This document shows, one piece after another, positions 47,371-59,254 of a DNA stretch of 64,000 nucleotides. How positions within the stretch are numbered: position 1 is the stretch's first letter; each line of letters begins with the position of its first letter. This stretch comes from Neopestalotiopsis rosae (taxonomy: Eukaryota; Ascomycota; Sordariomycetes; Amphisphaeriales; Sporocadaceae), in the NCBI GenBank assembly GCA_023078685.1, contig JALGAS010000001.1, positions 930,001 through 994,000 on the forward strand, read 5' to 3'. The translations under genes and the position numbers were made by a program. The notes beneath the pieces were generated by a model. That model was not told the DNA's origin and did not search any database. It worked only from the letters and a program-made list of their open reading frames with translations.

Positions 47371-50300
47371 ATGAGACGCCTCTTTGGAAAGTTTCGGAAG
47401 AAGCCTTCTGATGGTGGAACGGCAGAGGACTTCGATCCGAAATCCATTGGACCTTACGTCTTGTACGATGGTACAGGAGACTCCAGCACCGGAGTTGACA
47501 TCGTCTTTGTCCATGGCCTTCGAGGTTCAGCATACCGGACTTGGTCGAAAGGGGACATCTGTTGGCCACGCGATCTCCTTAAAGATGACATTCCTAGAGC
47601 GCGAGTGATTACTTGGGGATACGATTCCGATGTTGCACGTTTCTTTAGTTACGCCAGCAGAGAAAGCATCTTTGGCCATGCAGATACTCTTTTGGGAGAT
47701 CTCGCCCGGCTACGCCAGGATATCGTAAGTAACTTAAGTCTCATATATAAAAATATACTAATCTATCTCTAGACTCGGCCTATCATTTTCGTGGCTCATA
47801 GTCTGGGAGGACTCGTAGTCAAGGCAGCCCTGATAAAGTCCGATGGGTATAAGAACCACAACAGGCACGCCAACCAAGCCGATATCTACGCCAGTACGTC
47901 TGGTGTTGCCTTTTTTGGAACACCACATCGGGGATCATCAAAGGAGGGCTATGGCGAAATTATTGCTGGAATCGCAAAGTTCTGCTTGCGACAACCGAAC
48001 AAGTCGTTGCTCGAAACACTCAAGAGAGACTCCCACATCTTGGAGGGTCAGAGAGATGCATGGACCACGATCTCTAATGATATGCGGGTCATCTGCATAC
48101 GAGAAGAGTTGCCAACCGCTATTGGCATGGTGAGTAATGGCCGTGTACAGACTTAAGAAACATTTGCTAATATTAGTGCAATAGATCGTGCCTGAAGCAT
48201 CAGCCTCTTATGATGGTTTCAATGTGCAACGTAGCTCTATCAATGCGAACCATAGTGATATGGTCAAGTTTGGTGATAAGGAAGATCCAATGTATAAGAG
48301 GGCTGCAGGACTACTTGCCGACTTGGCGAAGACGAGCGTGGCTGCAGAGAAAGGTGCGTGATTTGATAGCGGACATGTTATACATTGACCAGTTATGGAC
48401 AATATATGAATATTCGCTAATGCCAATCATGTGTAATTTGTCATTGAGTCAGCTTTCGATGAATCGTGCTAATAATTCATTGCCACAGATCACATGAAAA
48501 CGCAACTTAAGGTCTTATCATTCAGTGAATTTAAAGACCGTGAACTACATGTCGAAGCTGCCCATGAATCTACGTTTCAGTGGATTACCTCACAAGATAC
48601 AATCCTGACCGACACAAATGCGATGAATTTTGTATCATGGATCGATTCCTCCCATCGTGGTCTCTTCATCAGTGGAAAGGCGGCCAGTGGGAAATCTACC
48701 CTGATGAAGTATTTAAGGAAGACACAAACGACCTTGCTTGAGAACAGCAACTCGACTTCAGATCCTTCATCAGTGGTTTCGGTGGCATTCTTCTTCCATG
48801 ATCGAGGCTCAGATCTTCAAAAGTCCCGTGAGGGAATGTTGCGTAGTCTGTTATATCAGATACTAGAACAAGTGCCCATGAGGCTTGTCGATGCCAATTT
48901 TGACCCCAAGTGGCACAGTCTCACACCTGTTCTTCAAAAAGCCATCACAAACCTCGAAGCACGTGGCAAGGAATTAGTCTTGTTCTTGGACGGCTTGGAC
49001 GAGTTTCGTATGATGGAGAAGATTGATGACTATACCGAGGAGCAGAAGGATCTGATCTATGACGGCGGCGACAATGACGCTGCCTGGGGAGTAAGCGAAT
49101 GGATCGTGGAGGGCCATCGCGAAATTGCAAATTTTGTTCTCGAGCTCTGCTCCAAGAGAAATGTCAGAATCTGCTTCTCCTGCCGCGAACTATCAGTTTT
49201 TGAGGGCAAGTTTCGAGGTCTACCAAGGCTCCAATTACACAGATACACACGAAACGACATCTATCGCTACTCTCATGGGCGCCTATCCACCGAAGTTCCG
49301 GGTCTTCATGATGTCGACAAATTTGCAAGCTCCATCACAGACAGAGCGTCAGGTGTATTTCTCTGGGTCAAGCTCGTCGTCAACATGCTAATCGATGGCT
49401 ATGATGCTGGGGATAATGTACAAGAGCTATGGCGTACACTGGAACATCTTCCAGACCGGCTAGGCGGCCAAAATGGACTTTACATGTCCATGCTGAGGCA
49501 TATTCGCAATGATTACAAGGCTGAGTCTGCGAGACTCTTCCAACTCGTCGAATATACACAAGAATGGACACAAGATGATCTGCACCTGCTCCTGCTCTCC
49601 TTTGCGGCAGAGTCACTTGCAGAGATTCAAGCGAATGGTCATGGATCGCGTGTTGAAATTGACCATATATGGCAGTCTGGTTTCAGTGCCTTGTGCGAGA
49701 ACTATTTACGTCGACTCAAGAGTCGGTGCGGCGGACTTCTCGAGGCAGACCCGTTTGTGAATTTCATGCACCAGACTGCGAAAGAATTCATGCAACGGCA
49801 GTTCGCCAGGAAAACAGTATTTGGCGGTGAGCCTGAATCCACAGAAGTCAATCTCTCCTCAGCACTCCTCGAGGGCTGCATTGCCCTGTTTCAAATCATC
49901 GTTCGACTTCGACCGACTGATACCTCAGACATCCTCTGGAGAGAGCCGAACTACCCCTTTGTATTAATTGGTGATCATATCTATCGTAATATCGCGGTGT
50001 TGGACCATTCCTGCATCGATACAGAAAGCTATGTATCTTTGGTGGACAGAATTAATGACATTGAGGTTCCGCATGAACCTTTTCTCACATTTAACGAAGA
50101 CGCGCTGGACATCATCGACGCAAAGCGTTTTGAGGATCTAATCAGGGGCCCGTGGTTCACAGTCGCTTGGGAAGACGAAACCGAGTGGGCAAGCAAACTG
50201 CCAGAAGATTTCATGTTATTTGCGGCAAGAACAAACCTAAGCAAGTACATCGATTTCAGGCTTGGACTCCACGCTCCGTCGCAACGTGTGAGTGAGGCCT

Positions 50301-50863
50301 GTCGTTTGTGGATGTGGTGTTTCCCTTTCGGCGAAGCACTGACATGGAAAACGAATGATGGTAGGGCAAGATCAATCCCGGTGACAAATTCGAGAATTGG
50401 TACCGATACCTGCAGAACGCTCCTCCCGCATGTCGCGCAATCAGATAACAACGGCACCATAAAGGCGATGGACATCCTTCTCCCGAAGTGGGCCCACACT
50501 TTACTCATAGGCTGTCATTATTTCAACACGAAAGCAAACGATAGATATAGATATATCTATGATGAGGACTGGCTGGACCTTGTTCTGCTGATGCTGAGGT
50601 CCGGAGTCCCCATCAGCACGCATATTTGCATATCATTTGATCGATTCGAAACGGCAATCACTCTGCCCTCGTCTGAGGTTTTGCTGGGGTTACTGGAATT
50701 GAGCAAAAGACGTTCGAATTATGACACCACTTTAAGAGATCTTGAAGCCGAAGTATTGGAATGGCTACCAAAGAACCTGACGAGCCCACCAATTTTGGAG
50801 AACCTTCAATCCAAGAAACGCATTGATATAGAATTAGGGCGATGTTCTGATGTATTATTGTAG
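47371..50863 (+). CDS. alpha/beta-hydrolase-NACHT protein without C-terminal repeats
   Basis: Four exons (47371-47724, 47773-48129, 48185-48353, 48489-50863) give 1084 residues. The first 15 residues are strongly basic (MRRLFGKFRKK), suiting a membrane contact. Residues about 35-280 are a lipase-like alpha/beta hydrolase (SesB-type): IVFVHGLRGSAYRTW and the nucleophile elbow VAHSLGGLVVKA (GxSxG). The NACHT ATPase follows, with Walker A GKAASGKSTLMKY and Walker B LVLFLDGLDEF. The remaining ~450 residues contain no ankyrin, WD40 or TPR repeats that I can see, although this architecture usually ends in repeats or is a truncated form. Hydrolase-NACHT proteins are considered fungal NLRs, linked to non-self response; the substrate is unknown. 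All splice sites fit consensus except the last donor, GTGCGT, which is acceptable. Confidence 0.92.
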
Positions 50864-51532
50864 TCTTGACCGTTATGACGTTGTCTGGGAGAAACTCAAT
50901 AGTCATACTTATATGAATTGTAGGTACATAGAAATTGGTAAAAAAGATGGATTCAGAAATGGCATTAAATTCGCCACTATGATTTCTATAGAAGCTCTTG
51001 CTTTCCGATTTAGCATTTCTTACTATAGACTGCAATATGTATGCAGTGGTCGAATAAACTTGCTAGTTGTACTCAACGAAAGCAGTTCATGAAGCTCTTG
51101 AGAATTCGCAACGTTTTCAGCGCGGATACAGATAATACTCAATTCGATTGAATTGCCGATCAGTGTATCCATCCATTGAGATGATGCGGGGAGACATCGG
51201 GGACTTCGGAAGTTAAGCAAGTCTTGATGTTAATCCCTCCGTTCATTTGAGCTGGAGGATCGGACGCTTCGGGGATTGGGAACCGCCGGACTACTCCAAC
51301 TGCCCGGCTAGACTTAACCGTAATACCATATAAACGGTGGTTTCAACAGCCTTCATCTCATAGAATCGTACCTCAGATACTATTCTTTTCTGTTTCGTCA
51401 TATTCTTGATTCAGAGAACTCCTATCTATACTTCACACAAGGCTCGGTAACATTGATCGCAATACTTCAGACCGTAGCGTTCTATCCAATACTGCCCGAG
51501 TATACCCTGTACCAGCTCGGAGTACCCCCACC
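50864..51532. other. intergenic region
   Basis: Between the NLR-like gene and the VOC enzyme, same strand. The last 200 bases before 51533 look like a leader, C/T-rich and followed by CACCATGG, a good start context. No other feature. Confidence 0.45.
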
Positions 51533-52770
51533 ATGGCCGGCCCGGAACCCCACAAAAGAATCGCCCTCAAGCGCATAGCGCACGCATACTACAAGTACGC
51601 AGACCTGGAAACGGCGATCCAATTTCTGGCAGATTTTGGCTTCACAGAGGAGAAGCGAGTGAGCGAAGACAAAATATACTTCCGCGGCTATGGAACCGAA
51701 CCGTGGGTGATTTGCGCCACCCGCAATACCGGCGGCCAGGAGAACGAGTTTGGCGGCGTCGCCTACGTCGTGGAGTCCGAGGAAGACCTGCGGGTCGCGT
51801 CCGAGACATTGCCCAAGGCGAGCAAGATATATGAGCTCGAAGACGCACCTGGGGGCGGCAAGTGCGTGACGTTCTTAGATCCAGTTGATGGATTCCCGTT
51901 TCATTTGGTCTGGGGCCAAGAAAATGCCCACATGTTGGATATACCACTGCCGCATGAACCTGTGAACTACGTAAGTTTCATATCTTACCAGGACAAAGAT
52001 TTATCATGGAGTGTTTCATTGCTATTGATTACCTACTTACATGATCTAGCCGACTGAGAAGAACAGACCTGTCAATAAAACGCAGCGCTTCAAGAAACGA
52101 CCAGCACCTGTCCATAAGCTCGGACATTGGGGTCACTGCACCACAAACTACACAAAAACTTTCGAGTTCTACACATCGCGGTTTAACTTCATCCCAAGTG
52201 ACGTAAGTAGCAGTATTCCCGTACCGTATAGGCAGTGTAATATTCTAAAATTACTCAAAGATTGTCCATAATGCTGAAGGAATCGACATCACCACCTTTC
52301 TTCGGCTAGACCGTGGCCCAGAACAGGTGGACCACCACTGCTTCTTCTTTTACCAGGGACCCAAGTTCCACGTCCACCACTCGTCTTATGAGACGCACGA
52401 CTTTGACACCCAAGTACTCGGCCATGACTGGCTAAGAGAAAAGGGCTACAAGAACTGCTGGGGCGTGGGACGCCACGTGCTCGGGAGCCAAATCTTTGAT
52501 TACTGGTAAGACTGGCGAAGAACTTTCGCATGGAACTCAGCGTCAGGGCGAGATATTAACGAGAAGATGCGTATAGGTATGATCCTGCCGGCTTCATTAT
52601 GGAGCACTACGTCGACGGGGATCTCATGGATTCTACGCAAGCTCCACACAGATCGCAGGCTTCGCCCGATGGACTCCACGTTTGGGGTAAGACTCCTACC
52701 CTCTCAGTCCGTATGCGTAGGTGCTGACCGAAACATAGGACCAGATGTGCCATCAGACTTTGTCCAGTGA
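51533..52770 (+). CDS. VOC-superfamily, extradiol dioxygenase/glyoxalase-like enzyme
   Basis: Five exons (51533-51970, 52050-52202, 52261-52505, 52577-52686, 52739-52770) give 325 residues. Two VOC repeats are visible. The N-terminal one runs from RIAHAYYKYADLETAIQFLA to GGGKCVTFLDPVDGFPFHLVWG. The second starts at KLGHWGHCTTNYTKTFEFY and contains the likely iron ligands: His in LGHWGH, His in KFHVHHSSYET, and Glu in AGFIMEHYVDGD. This layout matches type I extradiol (catechol ring-cleaving) dioxygenases and their metapyrocatechase-like fungal relatives. The natural substrate is probably a catechol, but this is family inference. The last exon is only 32 nt, and the 3-prime splices create the terminal DVPSDFVQ. 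Confidence 0.88.
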
Positions 52771-53044
52771 AACCCAGATTACGATGTGAAGAATGGAGCA
52801 GGTGAGGATGATAAATGCCATTATCCACTTGGCCGTCATAAAGTGAGCTCTTGTTTACGTGCGCAGTCATCTTTTTCAAGTCACATTTGAAGGAACAAAT
52901 TAAGTGAATCAACCACAAAAATCTATTTTACACGCCCCCTTCGAAGCATTTCAATATATACAATATGAAGCAAAAAGTTCGCTACACAGCAACGTCTAAA
53001 GCCTTGACATGTTTGGATATTACTACGTCAGCAATGTCTGGCAT

Positions 53045-54325
53045 TTAGACGCACTGGGAGTAGTAGTCGTTCATGACACTATTGAATCAGGATATATTAG
53101 CCTCTTGCTCATCGATCGATGTTTTGTGCAAAGGAGTATGTGTGTGGTTACTTACGTGCAGGTACCCGAAGCGCAGGTGGTGCTTCCGGTGTAGTTGATA
53201 CCACCGCACTGGCCGTAGAGAGCGACGGATCCGGAGCTGGAGCCGGAGCTGGCAGCAGAGGTAGCCTGGGCGGCAGCGGTGGAGGTGCGGGTGACCAGGG
53301 TGGTAGGGGCAGCAGCGCTGGAGGCGGCGGGGGCGGAGCTGGTGACGGGCTCGTCGTCCTCATCGTCAGCGTCGCAGCTGTCATCATCCTCGTCATCAGC
53401 GCCAGTGTCCTCGGCCTCATCATCATCGTCAGCATCGCAGCTGTCGTCCTCGTCGTCGTCACCGGTCTCGGCGGCGGCGGAGGTGGTGGCAGCGGCAGCG
53501 GCAGAGACCGACTTGGTGCTGCTGGTCACAGCGACGGTGCTGGTGGCGGCCTGGGAAGTGGTGGCAGCCTTGGTAGTAGCGGCGGCGCTGGTGGCAGCAG
53601 CAGTCTGATTGCCATGTTAGTGACCGTTTCCCCATGTTCACTCATATATCAGATTGACTTACAGTAGTGCTGGCGCTTCCGGAGTCGCCGCTGCTGGAGC
53701 CACCGACGGTGAAATCAATGCAAGACTCGTAAGTCTGGCCAGCGGACTGGGAGTCCCAGTAGTGCTGGATGACACACTCGCCACCAGTGGTACACTTGCC
53801 ACCAAGGTCGGGGATGGTGATGGAGAAGGAGGTCTCGTTGGCGGCGCTGGCCTGGGAGTTGGAGGCAAAGACGTCCCACGAGGCGAGGATGTCACCAATG
53901 ATGGTGTTGGAGGCGGTGTCAACGATGGAGACGTTGGCGGTACCGGTGTGGGGAGCACGAATGTCGTAGGTGATGTCGACAACGTCGCCGGTCGAGTAGC
54001 TCTGGACGTTGGCAGTGTTGTCCGAGTACTGCATACCCTTGCACTGCCAGAGGTTACACTCGTCGGTGAAGTCGCTGCCAATCAGCTGCGTCTCACCCTG
54101 GATGTTTCCGTAGGCGTCGGAGCTCATCCTATTAGTTGTAACGATTTAGCTTCTCATTCTTCTATCGATCATGGAATTTCTTCTGAGTACTGACATGTTG
54201 TAGATCTGAGAACCGCAAGCAGACGACATGGCGGAACCGGCGCCACGGGGAGTAGGCGTCTTGATCATACCGTGGGCGGAGACCATGGGGGCCACGATGG
54301 CACCGAAAGTAAGAGCGTACTTCAT
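53045..54325 (-). CDS. secreted lytic polysaccharide monooxygenase with CBM1
   Basis: Four exons (54325-54195, 54128-53663, 53604-53156, 53078-53045) give 359 residues. The signal peptide ends in MVSA, exposing the His of HGMIKTPTPRG as mature N-terminus, the first half of the copper histidine brace. The catalytic domain (to about residue 195) carries CNLWQCKGMQYSDNTANVQ, YDIRAPHTGTANVS with the probable second His, and HYWDSQSAGQTYESCIDF. It belongs with fungal chitin-binding-3/LPMO_10-like enzymes, possibly AA16. Next comes a Ser/Thr/Ala linker interrupted by a strongly acidic duplicated segment. A C-terminal cellulose-binding CBM1 (LYGQCGGINYTGSTTC .. NDYYSQCV) is completed only by the final 34-nt exon. 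It should oxidise cellulose or related glycans outside the cell. Confidence 0.9.
53346..53471 (-). repeat. 63-bp duplicated acidic linker module in the LPMO
   Basis: Two near-identical 21-residue units, each with the core DDSCDADD within runs of Asp and Glu, sit head to tail between Ser/Thr-rich linkers. The DNA copies are offset by exactly 63 bases (GTCGCAGCTG at 53371 versus ATCGCAGCTG at 53434), so the frame is kept. Each unit has one cysteine. Confidence 0.8.
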
Positions 54326-57164
54326 CTTGTCGGTTGGAGTTTGTTTATCGTATTGAAAGCTGTGAAAAGCGAAGCAAAGCGGATTTGATTGGGCTGATTG
54401 AAAGAAAGCAGCAGTTGCACCTGTGCGAGCCGAAGTTGTAAGTGTGGAAAAGAACGTCTGAGGTCACCGACCTGTAAAGTGAGCGAAGAAACAAAGTACA
54501 AAGAATGAGATGACTGAAGATGGTTGAGAAGCAAGAGAAGACTTCTCGAGATCATAGGGACAAGGTCCATCTTATATTTAAGCATTCCCAGGGACGACAT
54601 ATGCGGCTCCGCCGTACCCATGTGGGAGAGAGCCCATCCATCGATCATCTCCGCCGGTAACCTCCAGTCCTCTGCCTGGGGAGAGGTAGAGTAGTCGAAC
54701 GTTTCATCCCATGTTCGCAAGTAAACGCCCACAGGATCGGCATCATGGCAGCTGCACCGTTTACCCCTGTGCAAAGTGCTGGAGAGCCTCAAGAGCTGAA
54801 CAGGGTACAGGCGACGAGGGTCCCCTGTCACATTATAACTGTAACGGCGGAGTGGGTTCTCTGGAGCCGAGCCGCTAACATTCGCTTCTCGGTACGCACC
54901 GAGGAGCTGGGCGGCTGCTGGTCGATGATCTTATTGACATGGGGACTGCAATTATCTAGAAACGGTACGCGTGGGGCGAGGAATGTTTGGGCTGTCTGAT
55001 CTGAATGTTCTTCGGAGATTGACCACTCATCTGTTGATGCGCCGTTCTGACCAACAAGCAGCCGAGGTCAGCAGCCGCGATAGCGCTTTTCAAGCCTCTT
55101 TCACCTGAAGTCGACAGCGATGAACCTGGAGGCTGTATATTCCTTTCACATCATGTAGTTCTTGTTGATGCTTTCGCATGAAAGATTTGCATCACACGCG
55201 CGATATAATTCTTTCTCATCACTGATCAGCAATTTGGCAGAGCCGCGGGGTCGCCGTGTTTTTCCACTGTTCAGTATTGGAGACCAATGGGTCTCTTACC
55301 AACAAAACACTGAGTACTGTAGCACCAGCCGTGGGTGCTCGTATAGTGGTTTGCGTAAGCGATATTATAGGCGCATCGTGAGGCGCCAAGTCTGGTTCTA
55401 GATGGTCTTCCTCCCCCTGACATGGTGCTGATATATTAGCACTGTCAGATGAGGCTCAAAACTCTTGACAAGCGAGCTTGGCAACAGCATCCATGACAGC
55501 GACCAACAAACAACAAAACTCCATGGCAATATTGTTTCCCGTGAAGGCAACCATCGTGGTCTGGTCAGCACTCATACATGCCGCTTGATCATTGCGAGCA
55601 GTGATTGACAGCTTGGAGAAGGAAAAGCCCGATGACCACATCATCATCCTCTTTGCCTTCGCTGAAACATCTGTGGGGGTAACGGTTATGGGTCCCTGGC
55701 TCATGCGCGTGCGGCCAAGCGCAAAGAATCGTCACTCCCTAAAAAAAACGTTCCCGGAAATCGGCTAGCTCAGGGGCTTATTTTATAGTGTGAGACTCAC
55801 CTAGCTGCCTGAATTAGCTGGGCACTAAACCACTTGGAATCTCGCTGCGCATACTCACTATAGTTTACGCGCTGACGTGGATAACACGATCATGTTCCAT
55901 TCTAATTGATTCTATCGTGTTGATGTTAAGCTTCTCTCGGAAGCCGGTACGCAGACTGCATATTCGATCCCGCTCAGTAGCAATCAATGTCACTGGCGCT
56001 CCTTGATGACCTATTGAAAAACCATGGACTTGGCAATGCTTATCTGGTAAAGTTACATCTCGATCATGGGTCAATCTTATTTCGGTTCGCAGGTATGCGC
56101 ATAGTAGTATTCACCTATGGGTCCATGGATCTTGACACTTGCAAGCAAACACATACCCATGAATTATGGTTGTTCCACGGAAGTTCTACAGGTATCCATT
56201 TACGACAAGCATTGAGATCCGGGCTAATAGATAATCTTGGTTGCTTTATTTTCTCCCTCACCGTTACCCGCTCAATACGAGTGCTTAAATACAAAATAGA
56301 TAAACTTTCATCTACTCCATACTGCTAAATCATCTTAAGCTACTTTTCCTTGGTCTGACACAAGGATGCCGGAGATTTTCCTCTCAAGACTCTGCCCATG
56401 GATCACAAATCTAGACGTGCTCCAAATGGATAAAGCCGAGTAGCTTATATCCTCTGCTCGCATGCCGTTTGCCGAAGTCAAGACCATTTGTTTATGTCCT
56501 GGCAGACTATCAATGGCTGCAGCCATACTGTCAGCGTCGCGTTGTTGAGTTCATGTCGGCTCAAGATCCAACGCAACTAATCCAACAGCTGTTGTTCACC
56601 ACTAAAAGCGCCATCGAGGATGGTCCAACAACCATCGCTCGACGGCTCCCAGAAGTATGAATGGTCTCATCGGTGCGATAGCAATCGATCCGCAAGTCCT
56701 CGCAACGACGAAAACCCCAACCATGCTCAACTCGACCGAAATCATCACAGCTCTGGCGCTGATACAGCCACGCAATTCTGCTCAGAGGACCAACTGTATC
56801 CACCTGCCGTGGTGCCAACCGATGGCACAAAGGCGGCAAATGTACAGATGATAGGGTTCAATGACTCAAGTCCGTGATTAGCCGCGGTGAACGCATTTAA
56901 ACACTTTCACAGCAATCCGAATCGCTTTTCGATATCCACCAGAGAAGAAGTCGACTGCTGGTCCTCCAAGAATCGCAACTCAGGATCTGACATGAGAGAA
57001 TGCAAGCGAAGCTTCCGGCACGAAGCGATGCCTCGACAACAGACTCAACTACTTGACTACAATCTAGGTACGTCATTCATTTGTGGCGAGACCAAGGCCG
57101 CATAAAAGCACATGAAGATGCAGCTGCCAGAGACTGCCGACTGGTAATCTGTAACAGCTGATTT
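54326..57164. other. intergenic region with a possible BTB-domain remnant
   Basis: About 2.8 kb without a credible gene. The first ~250 bases are promoter of the LPMO. Around 56495-56650 a plus-strand frame reads FVYVLADYQWLQPYC and ends in ARRLPEV, which recalls the end of a BTB/POZ domain (VYVLADKY..). No intact BTB start was found upstream. It could be a worn gene fragment or chance. Confidence 0.35.
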
Positions 57165-58321
57165 TTACAACTTTGATAAAACATGATAAATCTTGGGATA
57201 CTCCACACATGGTTGTATCATAAAGAAGAAAGAAAGAACCCATAGATATCCGAAGCACCGGCGCAATAATGTGACAGGCCGGGCTTTGTCACATCCTTCC
57301 TGCGTATTTTTGGCGAGAGCGTGGTATGCTCTTGCACCAAATACTTCGAAAGTGATAACACAGAAATTGGCCACATAGAATAACATGTCCCTGATCAGTG
57401 CTGGCTCATGACTGTACCATCCCACCACTACATGCGCCAGTCCCGATAGCAGAAAGACAAAGAAGGATGAGACAATTTTGTATGATCGCGAGCCAGCAGA
57501 TAGACCGAACCCTGATTGGCTTAGTATGTGAGCCCACGATTTCAGCATCCTGGTAAGAGTTGGTGCCAGAATTTGCTCCAAAAACGCCGGACCGTGTAAG
57601 CTTCCATGATGCTCCCAAATATTGGTGGCCATTCTTCTGGGGTATCAAACTGAAGTATCGCGACAAAGAGGATTGACAGAATGGCATGCGCAATGCTGAC
57701 GAACAGATACGTGCTCCAGATCCGGTAGACGGATATCAAGCTTCGACATGCGATCTGCTGCGGAGGTTGGCGCCAGATGTATAGACCACCGCTCGCAAGA
57801 GGCGAGGCAAATTTGAAGTCCTCCGGGGTGCTTCCTCGTAGAATTTGAGACAAGATGCGATCGAAGACGCAAATTTCGAGGACGTATAGGGAGGCGATCT
57901 TCATCAAGCGCTCTCCTGCAAATCGAATCAATCGCAGAGATCTTTGCGTCTTGGGAACACCTTCATCCCTTCGCAAAGTGATCGGTAATACCCTAGGGTT
58001 GTTTGCTATCTTGTAGCCAAGTGTCCAGCTACGATGGGTAGAGACTCGCCTGAGAAGCAGAGGTTGATCATGAAGAAGCGTGAACGGGGCCAAAAGCATG
58101 AGTCCAAAGGTCCCCATGCCGAGGACGTAGTTGGCACTCTCAGGCCATGTCAATTGATCTAGAGTGCACAGAGAACAGATCAGAGACGTCCATATTGCCA
58201 GGAGAAAGTAAGGACGGTAGCGCAATGGGTGATGAAAAGCCTTGACGTTCAGGATGAAGGCCAAGAGAAACCATAGCCCCGGTTTCAGGGTGGAAAACAG
58301 CACCGTGTCGATTTGTAGCAT
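57165..58321 (-). pseudogene. wax-synthase/MBOAT-like acyltransferase, frameshifted
   Basis: Two overlapping frames together make one membrane O-acyltransferase of the fungal wax-synthase-like type. Frame one runs from an ATG at 58321 through several hydrophobic segments (LWFLLAFILNV, YFLLAIWTSLICSL, YVLGMGTFGLMLLAPF) to the family's catalytic signature RRFWSKFWHQLL, then stops at 57542. The other frame supplies the expected continuation RMLKSWAHIL, helices SYKIVSSFFVFLLSGLAHVVVGW, and the end at 57165. The change of frame falls within about ten bases of the catalytic His codon, and no intron fits there. One missing base near 57550-57560 explains it. Relatives acylate alcohols or terpenoids, often in secondary metabolism. 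A sequencing error is the alternative; the rest of both halves looks undamaged. Confidence 0.75.
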
Positions 58322-59254
58322 TCTTGAAGAAAGAAGTGGAAGCTAATTTGAATGATTAAAACAGCTGGGGCTTTGAATGGACTTGGATGCTTCGACTGTG
58401 CAGAGGAACTTCAAGAGCTTTGGTCATGAGAATTTCTAAGCTTCATGATGTTTTCCGTAGTTTCAAATGTGCAGAAACCCATGAACTCGGTAGGAACTTA
58501 TCATTCGAGTAGTTTTAGGGACTTTGTGATGATGTATCAGACTTTCGCTTATACGTAAGAGCTTGCCGCCTTTAGCTTGCTTATGGTGGTCATCTATCTG
58601 CGACATGAATTGAGCAAAATTCTGGTGAGTCGAGGTAATGGTGTTCAAGAATCTGCACAAGCGCCAAGTCTCTGGAACAAATGTTGGACAAGGTCGATCA
58701 AAATCCAAACAAGGAGACTCTGAGTAGACTTATATGTAAGTGCGACGTGATCAAGATTTCGAGAACATGTCTGCCAAAATAAGTGTGGACTGCTTACTCG
58801 AACCAGTAAAATCTTGATCATTGACTTGCTCCATTCATTCTTGCGATTGTCTCATACAGTTGGCGAACCTTGGCTTGACAGAAGTGACCCGCGTAATTCC
58901 AGTGGTTACTCCACAAGTACCTTAAGTGTCTCTCAGAGAGCTGTAGCACAGATTTCAGGCCGTGTCAAACATGCTGATGAAGTTGGGACTTTTGTCTCGG
59001 TCAGAGATTTCTCTCATCCTAAAGTCGAAAAGTCTTCATCCTTAGCTGCAAGCGAATCTCAACTTGACCCCATTCCTAGACATGCGAGGTCTTTGCCACT
59101 CTCCAGAGTTTCGACCGGTTGCAAGTAGAGCACTGACGAAAATTGTAAGATCTTCCAAGATTCCGAGGATAATGGATTGTGTTTTACGACAACCCAATCT
59201 CACAAACATTCATCTCCAACGAAGCCAATACATATATATTATCATCTCTTCAAC
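58322..59254. other. divergent intergenic region
   Basis: Lies between the acyltransferase remnant (minus) and the small secreted protein gene (plus). Short frames only; the stretch at 59200-59254 is the leader of the latter. Confidence 0.45.

Noticed and set aside
51205..51225. CGGAAGTTAAGC string resembling part of 5S rRNA
   Set aside because: The flanks do not form the 5S stems and the other conserved boxes are missing.
53119..53667. Gly/Ser/Val-rich plus-strand frame of 182 codons
   Set aside because: It is the antisense shadow of the Ala/Ser/Asp-rich LPMO linker.
55456..55704. 82-codon minus-strand frame
   Set aside because: ATG-initiated but without family resemblance, conserved pattern or splice partners; too short to support alone.
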